Position numbers and translations under genes: made by a program
Part shown: positions 25,457 through 33,648 of the stretch, piece by piece
How positions within the stretch are numbered: position 1 is the first letter of the stretch
How the letters are laid out: every line of letters starts with the position of its first letter
From: Alphaproteobacteria bacterium
GTDB taxonomy: Bacteria; Myxococcota_A; UBA796; GCA-2862545
DNA: 64,000 nt
Reading direction: 5' to 3'
Assembly (NCBI GenBank): GCA_020632885.1
Contig: JACKEQ010000011.1
Location: 62,001 to 126,000 of the forward strand
The notes under the pieces: generated by a model
The model's input: the letters and a program-made list of their open reading frames with translations, nothing else
What the model was told of the DNA's origin: nothing
The model's database searches: none

Positions 25457-25485
25457 ACCATAGATCGTGGCGGGCTCCCCGACAA
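25457..25485 (-). promoter_or_regulatory. Promoter of the TonB receptor/HmuY operon
   Basis: On the minus strand TTGTCG (25480-25485) and TATGGT (25457-25462) are separated by exactly 17 bases, and the -10 hexamer is 14 bases from the ATG. The -35 element lies within the Fur box, the usual position for repression when iron is plentiful. Confidence 0.5.
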
Positions 25486-25499
25486 TGAAAATCATTATC
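25481..25499. promoter_or_regulatory. Fur box
   Basis: GACAATGAAAATCATTATC matches the classical 19-base Fur consensus GATAATGATAATCATTATC at 17 positions. It is a striking AT-rich island in GC-rich DNA and sits 38 bases before the TonB receptor start, overlapping its -35 element. Expected effect: repression of the haem-uptake operon in iron-replete cells. Confidence 0.85.
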
Positions 25500-25507
25500 A
25501 TTTGAGT

Positions 25508-25520
25508 CGGGGTGGCCCCG
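25508..25520 (-). terminator. Weak hairpin after the sulfur-relay operon
   Basis: CGGGG-TGG-CCCCG gives a 5-bp stem just after the DsrE2-like stop and before the Fur box. On the minus strand it is followed by ACTCAAAT rather than a T-tract. It may separate the two operons. Confidence 0.25.
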
Positions 25521-25528
25521 GAGGCCTG

Positions 25529-26035
25529 TCACACGAAGACGATGTCGTACCCGTGGGTCTTCTCGAAGAAGTCCGTGGCCGTGATGACCGCCTCCACGTC
25601 GGGCAGGAGGTCCTCCTTCTTCCGGTCGAACATCTTCATGGCGAGCTCGCAGGCGTAGAGCTCGCAGCCGGACGCCTTGAGCATCCCGACCATCTCGCGC
25701 ACGCCGGGGATGTCCAGCTCCGTCATCCGCTTCTTCATGAAGCTGGTGCCCAGCGCCTCCATGCCGGGGAGGCCCGCGAGCATGTAGGGCATGGGGCTGG
25801 ACGGGTTGCCCACGAAGTTCACGTGCAGGTGGTCCACGCGGTCCTCGGTGATCACGTCGAGGCCCCAGAACGTGAAGAACACCGCGCACGTGATCCCGGT
25901 CATGCGGGCGGCGTTGGCCATGATGAGCACCGGATAGCACTCGTCGAGGCCGCCCTTGGAGCAGATCAGCGCGATCTTCCGGGGCCCGCCGGTCGTGGCG
26001 GTGGGAGCGGGGGGTGCGGCGAACGGAAAGCTCAT
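25529..26035 (-). CDS. DsrE/DsrF-like (DsrE2-type) sulfur-transfer protein
   Basis: 168 residues, ATG 26035 after GAGGAGTCCACC. RKIALICSKGGLDECYPVLI and the following TGITCAVFFTFWGLDV are typical of DsrE2-type proteins, with candidate sulfur-carrying cysteines at SKGGLDEC and at GCELYACELAMKMF. These proteins accept and pass persulfide sulfur in sulfur oxidation or thiolation relays. It is the last gene of a three-gene operon, 10 bases after the DUF1641-TusE fusion. Confidence 0.85.
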   Translation of the reverse strand: MSFPFAAPPAPTATTGGPRKIALICSKGGLDECYPVLIMANAARMTGITCAVFFTFWGLDVITEDRVDHLHVNFVGNPSSPMPYMLAGLPGMEALGTSFMKKRMTELDIPGVREMVGMLKASGCELYACELAMKMFDRKKEDLLPDVEAVITATDFFEKTHGYDIVFV

Positions 26036-26045
26036 GGTGGACTCC

Positions 26046-26960
26046 TCAGACGCAGCCGACGGGCTTGGGGACGCCCGCGATCATCGCGATGGTCTTGCCC
26101 GGCGTGCCGGGGAACAGGGTGTAGAGGGCCTCCGTGCCGAGCCCGGAGCCGTTCGCCACGCGGCGGACGTTCGGGGACGCGCGATGGGCCATGTAGTCCT
26201 GGCGGGCCCAGCGGATGGCCGTCCAGTGGTCGGGTCCGAGGGTGAGCCCCAGGCCCTTCGCCATCTCGGCGGCCAGGGCCTCGTCCCAGGTGTCCGTGTC
26301 GAGCAGGAAGCCCTCGCCGGTGAAGCGACGGCCGTTCCACTCGACGACCTCGCCCTGGAGCACGGCGGACGCGGGCTCCGGAGTGGGGGAGAGGGCCGGA
26401 GAGGCCGATGGGGCCGGGGAGGCCGATGGGGCCGGGGTCTCGCGGGGGGCGGGCCGCTCGCGGGGCGGCGCGCCGGACTTCGCGTGGGCGCTCGCCTGCC
26501 CGAGGTGCCGGAGCATCTCGAGCGCCACCGCCATGCCGCGCTGGACGTCCTTGTCTCCCGCCGCCTTCGCCATGCCCCACGGGCCCACGGGCTGGACGTC
26601 GTCGGCGTGGTGGAGGACGTCGGTGGCCTCGTTCGCGAGGTCGAGCACCTCGGGCTGGGTGAGGTTCCGCACGGTGTCCACGATCTGGACGACGTGGCCG
26701 CGGAGCTCGTGCACGTCGTCGGGCCCGTACGCGTTGGCGAGGTCGTCGAACAGGCCGATGAGCGCATGACCCATGGCGAACCAGCCGCGGTCCTCCCAGG
26801 TCTGCATCTGGCCGGCCATGGCGTTCAGCGCCTCGCGCGCCACGGGCGTCATCTCGCGGATGAGGTCCTCCACGAGCTCCTGACGCTCCACGACGTAGTC
26901 GAGCTTGGCGTCGATGCTGTCGAGCCTGGCGAGCAGGCGGGCTTCCGTCTCGGGCGTCAT
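26046..26960 (-). CDS. DUF1641-TusE/DsrC fusion sulfur-relay protein
   Basis: 304 residues from ATG 26960, overlapping the SQR-like stop (TGATG). Residues about 1-150 are helical and match the DUF1641 pattern (LVEDLIREMTPVAREALNAM ... DDVHELRGHVVQIVDTV). A Pro/Ala/Ser-rich linker (about 165-205) leads to a C-terminal TusE/DsrC domain: WNGRRFTGEGFLLDTDTWDE, then ending GKTIAMIAGVPKPVGCV. The penultimate Cys303 is the only cysteine in the whole protein. It is the swinging-arm cysteine of the family, and the second one that defines true DsrC is absent, so this is TusE-like. The fusion would keep a sulfur carrier next to the flavoprotein partner. Confidence 0.88.
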   Translation of the reverse strand: MTPETEARLLARLDSIDAKLDYVVERQELVEDLIREMTPVAREALNAMAGQMQTWEDRGWFAMGHALIGLFDDLANAYGPDDVHELRGHVVQIVDTVRNLTQPEVLDLANEATDVLHHADDVQPVGPWGMAKAAGDKDVQRGMAVALEMLRHLGQASAHAKSGAPPRERPAPRETPAPSASPAPSASPALSPTPEPASAVLQGEVVEWNGRRFTGEGFLLDTDTWDEALAAEMAKGLGLTLGPDHWTAIRWARQDYMAHRASPNVRRVANGSGLGTEALYTLFPGTPGKTIAMIAGVPKPVGCV

Positions 26961-28186
26961 CAGCGGCTCCACTTGCCGGCCATCAGGAGCCGGTGGTCGA
27001 GGGGGAGCTCCTCCCCCTTCACGAGCATGTTCCAGTACACCCACCGGAAGGCGAGCTTGCCCCAGTGGTTCACGTGGCTCTCCTCGAGGAGCGTGAACGG
27101 GCCGACGCCAGGCAGCGGGAAGCGCCCCGGCAGCGGCTCGGTGTCGTAGGAGAAGTCGATGAGCATGGCCTTCCCGTGGCCGGTCTCGATGAAGCAGTTC
27201 GCGTGGCCGTCGAAGTCCGGAGCCAGCGGGCGCTCGTCGATCCAGCGCAGGACGTTCGGGAGCAGCACGTCGCCCTGGAAGTGTGCCACGGCGCCCGCCT
27301 TGGACGTCGGGAGGTCGGTGGCGTCGCCCAGCACGAAGATGTGGTCGTGGTCGCGCGAGAGGAGGGTGTGCCGGTCGGTGGGCACGAAGCCCAGCTCGTC
27401 GCCGAGGGCCTCCGCGACGGGCCGGGTGCCGCCGTGCAGCGGGACGGACACGAGCAGATCGTAGTCCTCGGTTCGCCCGTCGTAGCTCGTGAGCGTGCGG
27501 GCCTCGCCGTCCACGCTCTTCGCGTTGAAGTGGGTCACCACCTGGATGCCGCGCTTCGCGAGCATGTCGCCGAGCACGCGGCTGGCGACGGGCTTCGTGA
27601 ACGCGCCGTCCAGCGGGGTTACGTAGACGAGCTCGGTCTTCTCGCGCAGCCCGCGCTTCGTGAGCCAGGCGTCCGCGAGCAGGGCGAACTCCATCGGCGC
27701 CACGGGGCACTTGATGGGCATGTCCACGATGTTCACGACCATCCGGCCGCCTTCCCAGCGGTCGAGCCGCCGTCCGAGGGCCGCGCTGCCTTCGAGCGTG
27801 TAGAAGTCGTACGCCGACTCCCGCCAGCCGTGGGCCGCCAGGCCGGGCGTCAGCTCGGGACGGAGCTCCGTGCCCGTCGCGACGATGAGGAGGTCCCACA
27901 CGAGCCGCGTGCCGTCCCCCAGCGCCACGGTCTTCGCAGCAGGGTCCACGCGGTCGATCGGGCTCACGATGTAGCGGACGTCCCGGTGCAGCAGCCGTCC
28001 GCGCGGGCGCACGAGGTCCTTCGCCTCGTAGTCGCCGAACGGCAGGAACAGCAGGCCGGGCTGGTAGACGTGGTGGTCGTCGCGGTCGACGACGGTGATG
28101 CGCCAGCCATCCGGCAAAGCACGGACGAGCTTGTTCGCCATCATGGTCCCGGCGGTGCCGCCGCCGAGGATCACGAGCTCCTTCAT
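26960..28186 (-). CDS. SQR-like FAD/NAD(P)-binding oxidoreductase
   Basis: 408 residues, ATG 28186 with GGAGCG upstream. The FAD-binding GGGTAGTMMANKL motif lies at the N-terminus and LIVATGTE and IFVLGDATDLPTSKAG are the second and third flavin motifs. Cys160 (IKCPVAPMEF) and Cys331 (HANCFIETG) are placed like the redox pair of sulfide:quinone oxidoreductases. There is no transmembrane segment, as expected for a monotopic enzyme. It probably oxidises sulfide or persulfide and hands sulfur to the coupled TusE- and DsrE-type proteins downstream. Confidence 0.88.
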   Translation of the reverse strand: MKELVILGGGTAGTMMANKLVRALPDGWRITVVDRDDHHVYQPGLLFLPFGDYEAKDLVRPRGRLLHRDVRYIVSPIDRVDPAAKTVALGDGTRLVWDLLIVATGTELRPELTPGLAAHGWRESAYDFYTLEGSAALGRRLDRWEGGRMVVNIVDMPIKCPVAPMEFALLADAWLTKRGLREKTELVYVTPLDGAFTKPVASRVLGDMLAKRGIQVVTHFNAKSVDGEARTLTSYDGRTEDYDLLVSVPLHGGTRPVAEALGDELGFVPTDRHTLLSRDHDHIFVLGDATDLPTSKAGAVAHFQGDVLLPNVLRWIDERPLAPDFDGHANCFIETGHGKAMLIDFSYDTEPLPGRFPLPGVGPFTLLEESHVNHWGKLAFRWVYWNMLVKGEELPLDHRLLMAGKWSR

Positions 28187-28216
28187 GGTCGCTCCGGGTC
28201 GGGTCGGCCGGCATGA

Positions 28217-28289
28217 AGCAAGTCTCGGGCCATCCCGCGAAGCCCGCTACGGGCGGGGCTCCTTGCTCATGGGTGTGCGAGGACGCACA
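28217..28289 (-). ncRNA. Structured leader between the histidine-kinase and sulfur operons
   Basis: On the minus strand, TGTGCG-TCCT-CGCACA (28274-28289) forms a perfect 6-bp hairpin. It is followed by a three-way-junction-like fold: outer stem AGCAAG/CTTGCT (28262-28267 with 28217-28222, plus a possible G-U pair), inner hairpins GCCCG-TAG-CGGGC (28242-28254) and CGGG-ATGG-CCCG (28226-28237). A seven-codon open frame starts at ATG 28270. It could be a terminator followed by a regulatory leader for the SQR-like gene. No known riboswitch class was recognised. Confidence 0.35.
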
Positions 28290-28302
28290 GGTGTGTGGGC
28301 GC

Positions 28303-29610
28303 TCACACCCGGGGCAGGGACACCGTGAAGGTGCTGCCTTCACCCTTGATGCTGGAGACCGTGATGTCACCGCCCATCGCGCGCACGAGCTCACGGGAGA
28401 TGGCCAGGCCGAGGCCCGTGCCGCCGTGCTGGCGCGTGGGGGACTCGTCGCCCTGGCTGAACCGGTCGAACACCCGGGCCACGAGCTCGGGCGACATGCC
28501 GATGCCCGTGTCGACGACGCCGACGCACACGACGTCGTCGTGCACGGATGCCTCGAAGCGGACCTCGCCGTCGCGGGTGAACTTGGCAGCGTTGGACAGC
28601 AGGTTCACGAACACCTGCCGGAGCCTCACGGGGTCCACCTCCACCTCCAGCCGCTCGGGCACGGTCACCACCAGCAGGTCGCCCGACGCCTCGAGCATCG
28701 GGCTCGTCAGCTCGACGGAGGCCTGCATGACGTCGCGAAGGTCCACGCGGGCGGTCGCGAGCTCGATCTGCTGGGACTCGATGCGCGCGAGATCCAGCAC
28801 GTCCTGGATGATGGTCAGCAGGTGGGCTGCCGACGACCGGACCCGCCCGAGGTCCGTGCGCGCCTGGGCGGACAGGTCCTCCTCCTCGAGGATCTCCGTG
28901 TAGCCCAGGATGGCGGTCAGCGGCGTGCGCAGCTCGTGGCTCATGTTCGCGAGGAAGGTGGACTTGGCCTGGCTCGCCTGCTGGGCGGCCGCCTGGGCCA
29001 GCTCGCGCTCGACGATCTCCGCCCGGAGCTTGTCGTTCGCGGCCGCCAGCGCGAGGGTGCGCTCGTGGACCCGCTGCTCGAGGCCCGCGTTCGCGTGGTC
29101 GAGGGCGTCCTCCAGCTCGGCGCGCGAGAGGCTCATGCCGCCGAGGCCCACGACGATGGCGCCCAGCAGGACCACCAGCACGCTGAACGGCAGCTCGTCT
29201 GGGTTGGGGCCCGCGTAGGCGAAGCTGGCACCGGCGAGGAAGGACACCGAGAGGGCGACCACCTCGGCGCGGGTGCGGGCCAGAGCGGCGACGAGCACGA
29301 CGATGGGCACGAGGCTCACGACGTTGTCGATGCCCATCCCGTTGACGTGGCTCGTGTAGAGGAACCACGCGAGGAGCATGTACCCGTTGGCCGTCAGCCA
29401 CTCGCGGAGGTGGTCGCGGAGCCAGGGCCACACGAGCGAGCCCAGGAGCCCGACGATGGCGAACCCGCCCAGGACGATCCTGGGTGCGAACGGGTTGTAG
29501 CGCTGAACCTCGGGCTCCACGAAGCCCAGCCCGATGACGGCCATCGCGACGATGGCGAGCAGCACGCGGTACCACCGCACGTACCGGGTGGCGCGGTCAG
29601 CCCGCTGCAT
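28303..29610 (-). CDS. Membrane-bound sensor histidine kinase
   Basis: 435 residues, ATG 29610, overlapping the preceding zinc-ribbon gene by 14 bases. Six or so hydrophobic segments occupy residues 10-165, followed by a coiled-coil (VHERTLALAAANDKLRAEIV). HisKA contains MSHELRTPLTAILGYTEIL with His225; the ATPase domain has NLLSNAAKF, DTGIGM and GGTGLGLAIS. The layout and many residues parallel the kinase at 7678-8928, indicating a paralogous pair. It is the last gene of a coupled four-gene operon and may sense a state of the envelope reported by the zinc-ribbon proteins. No cognate regulator is adjacent. Confidence 0.92.
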   Translation of the reverse strand: MQRADRATRYVRWYRVLLAIVAMAVIGLGFVEPEVQRYNPFAPRIVLGGFAIVGLLGSLVWPWLRDHLREWLTANGYMLLAWFLYTSHVNGMGIDNVVSLVPIVVLVAALARTRAEVVALSVSFLAGASFAYAGPNPDELPFSVLVVLLGAIVVGLGGMSLSRAELEDALDHANAGLEQRVHERTLALAAANDKLRAEIVERELAQAAAQQASQAKSTFLANMSHELRTPLTAILGYTEILEEEDLSAQARTDLGRVRSSAAHLLTIIQDVLDLARIESQQIELATARVDLRDVMQASVELTSPMLEASGDLLVVTVPERLEVEVDPVRLRQVFVNLLSNAAKFTRDGEVRFEASVHDDVVCVGVVDTGIGMSPELVARVFDRFSQGDESPTRQHGGTGLGLAISRELVRAMGGDITVSSIKGEGSTFTVSLPRV

Positions 29611-30664
29611 GGGCCACGCAGGGGTCCACGTCGGGCAACGCGCGGTTCACCCGGTAGACCCGCAGCGGCGGGACGATGGCGGCCACCAGGAGCACGAAGC
29701 CCAGCGCACCGCCCGCGAACGTGAGCAGCAGGACCACGGGGAACACGATGGCCGGGAGCACGCTCACCGCGGAGACCCCGAGCACCACGAGCCCGAGGGT
29801 CGCCCACACGGCTGCCCAGATCCATCCGAGCCGCCGGGAGGAGCCCACGGCCCCGGTGACCCGGCCGGTGCGCCCGTCGACGCGCAGGACCCGCTTGCGA
29901 CCCGAGGCGTCCGTCCACGTGGCGCTGTAGACCGGGAACAGCACCCAGGTCCACACGACGTCCTCCCAGACGGGCTGGATGTACACCTCGCGCACGTGGG
30001 CCGCGGCGGCCGCCTCCTGGACCACCGCACCCGCGCGCTTCTTGAAGCCCCTCGCTGCGGCGGGCCAGGCGAGCTCCGGAGGGCGGTCGGGGAGGAGGAT
30101 GGGGTGGTCGTCCTTGAGCCGCCCGCCCACGATGGGGTCCGGTACCGCCAGCACCTCCAGCCAGGCGTTCCAGGTGGACAGGGCGGGGGACGCCTCGTTG
30201 TCGAAGGCCCGCTCCAGCGTGCCGGCGCGCGGCTCCCACCGGATGCGGGTCTCGGTGACCGGGCGGGTGGTCCAGCGGCCGTTCGAGCACGTCTCCACCG
30301 TGCTCTCCACGTCGTAGTCGAAGCCCACCTCGGCCTCGAAGCGCGCGACGAGACGGGCGTCGACGAGCCACGCGGGCACGTGGTGCGGCACGAGCCTCCC
30401 CGCGGCCGCCCGGGCGTCGGGGTCCGCCATGGGCGTTCCGGCCACGTAGGCCTCCAGCCGGCGCGCGGCCTCCTGGGGGTCGATGGCGAACCGCACCACG
30501 GCCTCCGGCTCGCCGTTCACCAGCACGTCCGACTCCGCGAGCTGACCGTCGCCACACAGCCGGCACGGGCCGGGCTCCACGGCCAGCCAGGACGCACCGC
30601 ACCGATCGCACGCCCAGGGGCGGCGTCCCGCGAGCTGGTGCCCGGAGGCGAGCACGGCGGTCAC
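29597..30664 (-). CDS. Zinc-ribbon membrane protein, paralogue B
   Basis: 355 residues from GTG 30664, a GTGA overlap with the preceding stop. The N-terminal zinc ribbon is CDRCGASWL...CRLCGDG. A long middle region contains VPAWLVDARLVARFEAEVGF and, further on, VLFPVYSATWTD...VLRVDGRTGRVTG, which align with VYVPLWIFRADMAADYQV and LVPVWTSAYRW...VVVNGATGKIEG in the neighbouring protein, so the two are tandem paralogues. Two membrane segments lie near the C-terminus (about 275-330). Similar zinc-ribbon proteins with an NGxTGK motif occur widely without known function. Confidence 0.8.
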   Translation of the reverse strand: MTAVLASGHQLAGRRPWACDRCGASWLAVEPGPCRLCGDGQLAESDVLVNGEPEAVVRFAIDPQEAARRLEAYVAGTPMADPDARAAAGRLVPHHVPAWLVDARLVARFEAEVGFDYDVESTVETCSNGRWTTRPVTETRIRWEPRAGTLERAFDNEASPALSTWNAWLEVLAVPDPIVGGRLKDDHPILLPDRPPELAWPAAARGFKKRAGAVVQEAAAAAHVREVYIQPVWEDVVWTWVLFPVYSATWTDASGRKRVLRVDGRTGRVTGAVGSSRRLGWIWAAVWATLGLVVLGVSAVSVLPAIVFPVVLLLTFAGGALGFVLLVAAIVPPLRVYRVNRALPDVDPCVAHAAG

Positions 30665-31932
30665 AGGTTCTCCTCGTCGGTGGCGTGGCTGTAGACCATG
30701 ACGGATCCGATGATGCCGAAGATGAGGAAGATGAACGCGAGGATGAGGAAGAAGACGCCCACCCCGGCGAGCGCGAGGCCCGGGAGCCCCAGGCAGACGC
30801 CGGTGAACAGCCCGGGCAGGAGCATCGCGGCGATGGCGAGGTACACGCGCGCCCAGACGACGGGGCGAGTGCCCTCGATCTTCCCGGTGGCGCCGTTCAC
30901 CACCACGACCCAGGTGCGGTCGCCCCATCGGTAGGCGCTCGTCCACACGGGGACCAGCGCGTAGCGCCAGGACTCGTCGTCGAGGTCGACCGTCGCGCTG
31001 AAGCTCCGGTAGTGGTCGCCGCGATGCTGGGCGCAGCAGGCGGACTGCATGATGTTCCGCAGGCGGTCGCGGCCCTCCTCCCAGCCCTCGGGGAGGCCGA
31101 TGTCGTAGCCGTGGGCCGAGAAACCCACGAGCACGTCGGGGGTGTAGGGGGCGAGCTCGCCGAACGGGAAGGGCCCGACGGCCTCGATGCCCTGGACGTG
31201 CGCGGTGGCCGGCACGCTCACGACGCAGCCGGGGTAGTCGAGGTGCCCGGACTCCCAGCGCCAGTGGGTGGTGCGGCGGGTGGTCGTGCTGCCGTCGGAG
31301 TTGCGCACGGTCTCCGTGACGTCCGTGCCCACCTGCACCTGGTAGTCCGCGGCCATGTCCGCGCGGAAGATCCAGAGGGGCACGTACACGCCGGTGAAGG
31401 AGCGGATGGCGGCGTCCTGCACGCCCGACGGGCGCAGCCAGCCCTTCCCGAGCCACTCGCGCGCCGTGGTGGCCGCGACGTCCGCGGGCACGGTGAACGG
31501 CAGCACGTACCCGGGCTGGAGGGCGCTGGACGTGGCCTCGTGCACGTGCACCTGGTTGGACGCACAAAGAGGACAGGTGGACGAGAGCTCCTCGCGCCCG
31601 ATGGTGAGCACGGCGCCGCACCCGTCGCAGCGGAGCTCCGGGCGATCCGCACCCCAGCCCTGGGCCCCGCGCGCCACGGCCTCACGGGTGAACTCGCCGG
31701 GTCCGTGGTCCTCGCCCTCCCGCGCCTGGACGCGTGCCCCGCAGTAGGCGCACGCCATCTCGCGGGCGCCGGGGTCCCAGGTGAGGCTCGCGCCGCAGCC
31801 GGGACAGCGCGTGCGGGTCTCCATGGCGCCCGGACCCGCATCCTCCGGCCGGAAGAGCGTGACGTCGGGCTGCGTGCTGTCGGTGGGCACGAACCCCGGA
31901 GGCGGTCGGTAGTCGGCGAGGTGGGAGTGCAC
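30661..31932 (-). CDS. Zinc-ribbon membrane protein, paralogue A
   Basis: 423 residues from GTG 31932, directly after the stop of the small lipoprotein. Two zinc ribbons are visible: CPGC...CAYC (about residues 43-64) and CDGC...CPLC (about 102-123). The middle contains the conserved VYVPLWIFRAD block and VVVNGATGKIEG, and the C-terminus has two long hydrophobic helices (about 355-410). The architecture of cytosolic zinc ribbons plus C-terminal membrane helices resembles TFIIB-type zinc-ribbon membrane proteins. Function unknown. Confidence 0.8.
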   Translation of the reverse strand: MHSHLADYRPPPGFVPTDSTQPDVTLFRPEDAGPGAMETRTRCPGCGASLTWDPGAREMACAYCGARVQAREGEDHGPGEFTREAVARGAQGWGADRPELRCDGCGAVLTIGREELSSTCPLCASNQVHVHEATSSALQPGYVLPFTVPADVAATTAREWLGKGWLRPSGVQDAAIRSFTGVYVPLWIFRADMAADYQVQVGTDVTETVRNSDGSTTTRRTTHWRWESGHLDYPGCVVSVPATAHVQGIEAVGPFPFGELAPYTPDVLVGFSAHGYDIGLPEGWEEGRDRLRNIMQSACCAQHRGDHYRSFSATVDLDDESWRYALVPVWTSAYRWGDRTWVVVVNGATGKIEGTRPVVWARVYLAIAAMLLPGLFTGVCLGLPGLALAGVGVFFLILAFIFLIFGIIGSVMVYSHATDEENL

Positions 31933-32289
31933 TCAGCCCTCGCAGGAGGTGATGCGGAACGTGTACCGGGCGACAGGATGGGCGTACACCTCGAAGACGT
32001 GCACGCCCTCGGTGGGCTCGGGGTCGAGCAGGGTCCAGGTGTCACCCTCCCGCCGCGCGTGCGCGTCGTCGGTGTCGACCTGCAGGCCGTCCTCTCCGCT
32101 GACGGACACGGTGTGGCAGCCCTCCGGGACCAGGAGGTAGCGGTCGACGTGCTCGCCGCCGACCGAGGTGGTGAGCGACCATCCGGCGCCCGCCGGCACG
32201 TGGACGACGGTGTGGCTGCGCGACAGCGACGGCCAGGAGACGACGGTGGCCCTCGGGCCACACGCGAGGAGGGGGAGGAGGACGAGCAT
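31933..32289 (-). CDS. Small lipoprotein heading the zinc-ribbon/kinase operon
   Basis: 118 residues, ATG 32289. The leader MLVLLPLLACG carries a good lipobox (LLAC, Cys10). The mature part has a beta-rich look (LTTSVGGEHVDRYLLVPEG, then VHVFEVYAHPVARYTFRI) and two further cysteines (VPEGC, ITSC) that could form a disulfide. No family was recognised. Stop and next start are adjacent, so it is part of the operon. Confidence 0.7.
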   Translation of the reverse strand: MLVLLPLLACGPRATVVSWPSLSRSHTVVHVPAGAGWSLTTSVGGEHVDRYLLVPEGCHTVSVSGEDGLQVDTDDAHARREGDTWTLLDPEPTEGVHVFEVYAHPVARYTFRITSCEG

Positions 32290-32328
32290 GGCGGATCCCG
32301 GGGGACGCTACCACGGTCTCACCTCTGC

Positions 32329-32334
32329 TACCTT
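32329..32334 (+). promoter_or_regulatory. Candidate -10 hexamer TACCTT
   Basis: Lies 16 bases before the ATG at 32351, with CGGAGG in between, in the 61-base space between divergent genes. It belongs to the recurring TAnnnT set. Confidence 0.3.
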
Positions 32335-32350
32335 CCGCGCCGGAGGTGCG

Positions 32351-33646
32351 ATGCTCGCCCTGCTGTTCGCCTGTGGAGACCCTCCTGCACCCCCGCCCGA
32401 GCCCGTCGTGGTGCCGGAGCCGGAGCCGGAGCCGGAGCCCGTGACCTGGGAGACCCAGGTCGAGCCTCCGGTGCGCCCCGCCCTGGATGCCGCGCGCGAC
32501 GGCGCGGTGTTCGTCCGCATCGAGCGCGGCGTTCGCGGCCGGGTGCTGCAGCTCGACGGCGACGGGCTCCGCGTGGTGAGCGAGGCCGCACGGGACCTGC
32601 ACCGCGCCCTGGACGGCTCCGTCTGGGTGCTGGAGGATACCGGCGTCCGGAGGCTCGACGGCGAGGAGACCCTGACGCTCGAGGTGCCCGATGGCGCGGA
32701 CCGGATGGCGCTGGACGCCCGTGGGCGCGTGTGGGTGGTGGATCGCGAGGCGCTGGCGCGATGGGACGGGTCCACCTGGGCCCAGGCGCCGCTCGAGGGC
32801 CTCGGTGACCGACCGATCGTGAAGGATCTCGCGGTGGACGCGGACGGACGGGCCTGGATCAGCGCCCTCGACGGGGTGTTCCGGTTCGAGGGGTCCACGT
32901 TCACCCCGATGCCGCTGCCCGGCACCCCGATCCCCGGGGAGCTCCGCGTGGACGACGGAGTGCACGTGTCGTCGAGCGGCGGCTGGTTCACCGCGGGTCC
33001 GGACGGCTGGCTCACCCATGGCGACGAACGCTCGCTGCAGGAGGGGTTCGACAGCCACGCGGGCGTCCGTGTGCTGGCCCCCTTCCAGGGGACGGTGGAC
33101 GTCATCCGGGACGGCGCGGAGGTGCGCTCCCCCCGGCCGGCAGGCGCGAGCTCGTCGGGGGCAGCGTCCGTCGACACCCGGGGACGCGCCTGGGTGGCGA
33201 GCGATGTGGGTCTCCATGCGGTGGTGGGGAAGGAGGTCACCACCTGGCTGTCCGCGAGCGACCCCGTCCTGGACGGGACGATCGCGCAGGTCGTGGCCAC
33301 GGCGGCCGGACCGGCGGCCCTGCCGACACCCGGGCCTGCGCGTACGTCGGAGGTCACGGTGCGCTTCACCCGGGCGGGAGCACCGCTCGCGAACGCGGCG
33401 GTCGAGCTCTGTCCGCAGCCCCAGATGCTGTTCTCGGGCGAGAGTCCCTGCGACGGCTCGGCCTACCGGGCGAAGGCGAAGACGTCGGCCGACGGGGTCG
33501 CGGTGTTCGCCGCGGTGCCGCGCGCAGCGCTCCGCCCGACGTACGTGGTCGACGGTGGATGGAAGGGGGTGCTCGGCACGGCCATGAAGTGCTGTGCGGG
33601 CGTCGAGGTCGAGAAGGTGGACCTGGGCGAGGTCCAGCTGCCCTGA
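32351..33646 (+). CDS. Lipoprotein with regulator-propeller-like repeats
   Basis: 431 residues, ATG 32351 after CGGAGG. Leader MLALLFACG gives lipidated Cys8, followed by a Pro/Glu tether (PEPEPEPEP). Residues about 45-330 contain repeats of the type LHRALDGSVWVLEDTGVRRLDG, ALDARGRVWVVDREAL and AVDADGRAWISALDGVFRF, each a blade like those in two-component-regulator propellers. The C-terminal 90 residues (VTVRFTRAGAPLANAAVEL ... TSADGVAVFAAVP) resemble a carboxypeptidase-regulatory, Ig-like domain. Probably an envelope sensor or structural lipoprotein. It opens a run with the micro-lipoprotein and the JmjC hydroxylase. Confidence 0.75.
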   Translation: MLALLFACGDPPAPPPEPVVVPEPEPEPEPVTWETQVEPPVRPALDAARDGAVFVRIERGVRGRVLQLDGDGLRVVSEAARDLHRALDGSVWVLEDTGVRRLDGEETLTLEVPDGADRMALDARGRVWVVDREALARWDGSTWAQAPLEGLGDRPIVKDLAVDADGRAWISALDGVFRFEGSTFTPMPLPGTPIPGELRVDDGVHVSSSGGWFTAGPDGWLTHGDERSLQEGFDSHAGVRVLAPFQGTVDVIRDGAEVRSPRPAGASSSGAASVDTRGRAWVASDVGLHAVVGKEVTTWLSASDPVLDGTIAQVVATAAGPAALPTPGPARTSEVTVRFTRAGAPLANAAVELCPQPQMLFSGESPCDGSAYRAKAKTSADGVAVFAAVPRAALRPTYVVDGGWKGVLGTAMKCCAGVEVEKVDLGEVQLP

Positions 33647-33648
33647 TG

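Noticed and set aside
26046..26130. True DsrC with two C-terminal cysteines
   Set aside because: Only the penultimate cysteine is present, so the domain is TusE-like, and no dsrAB genes are nearby.
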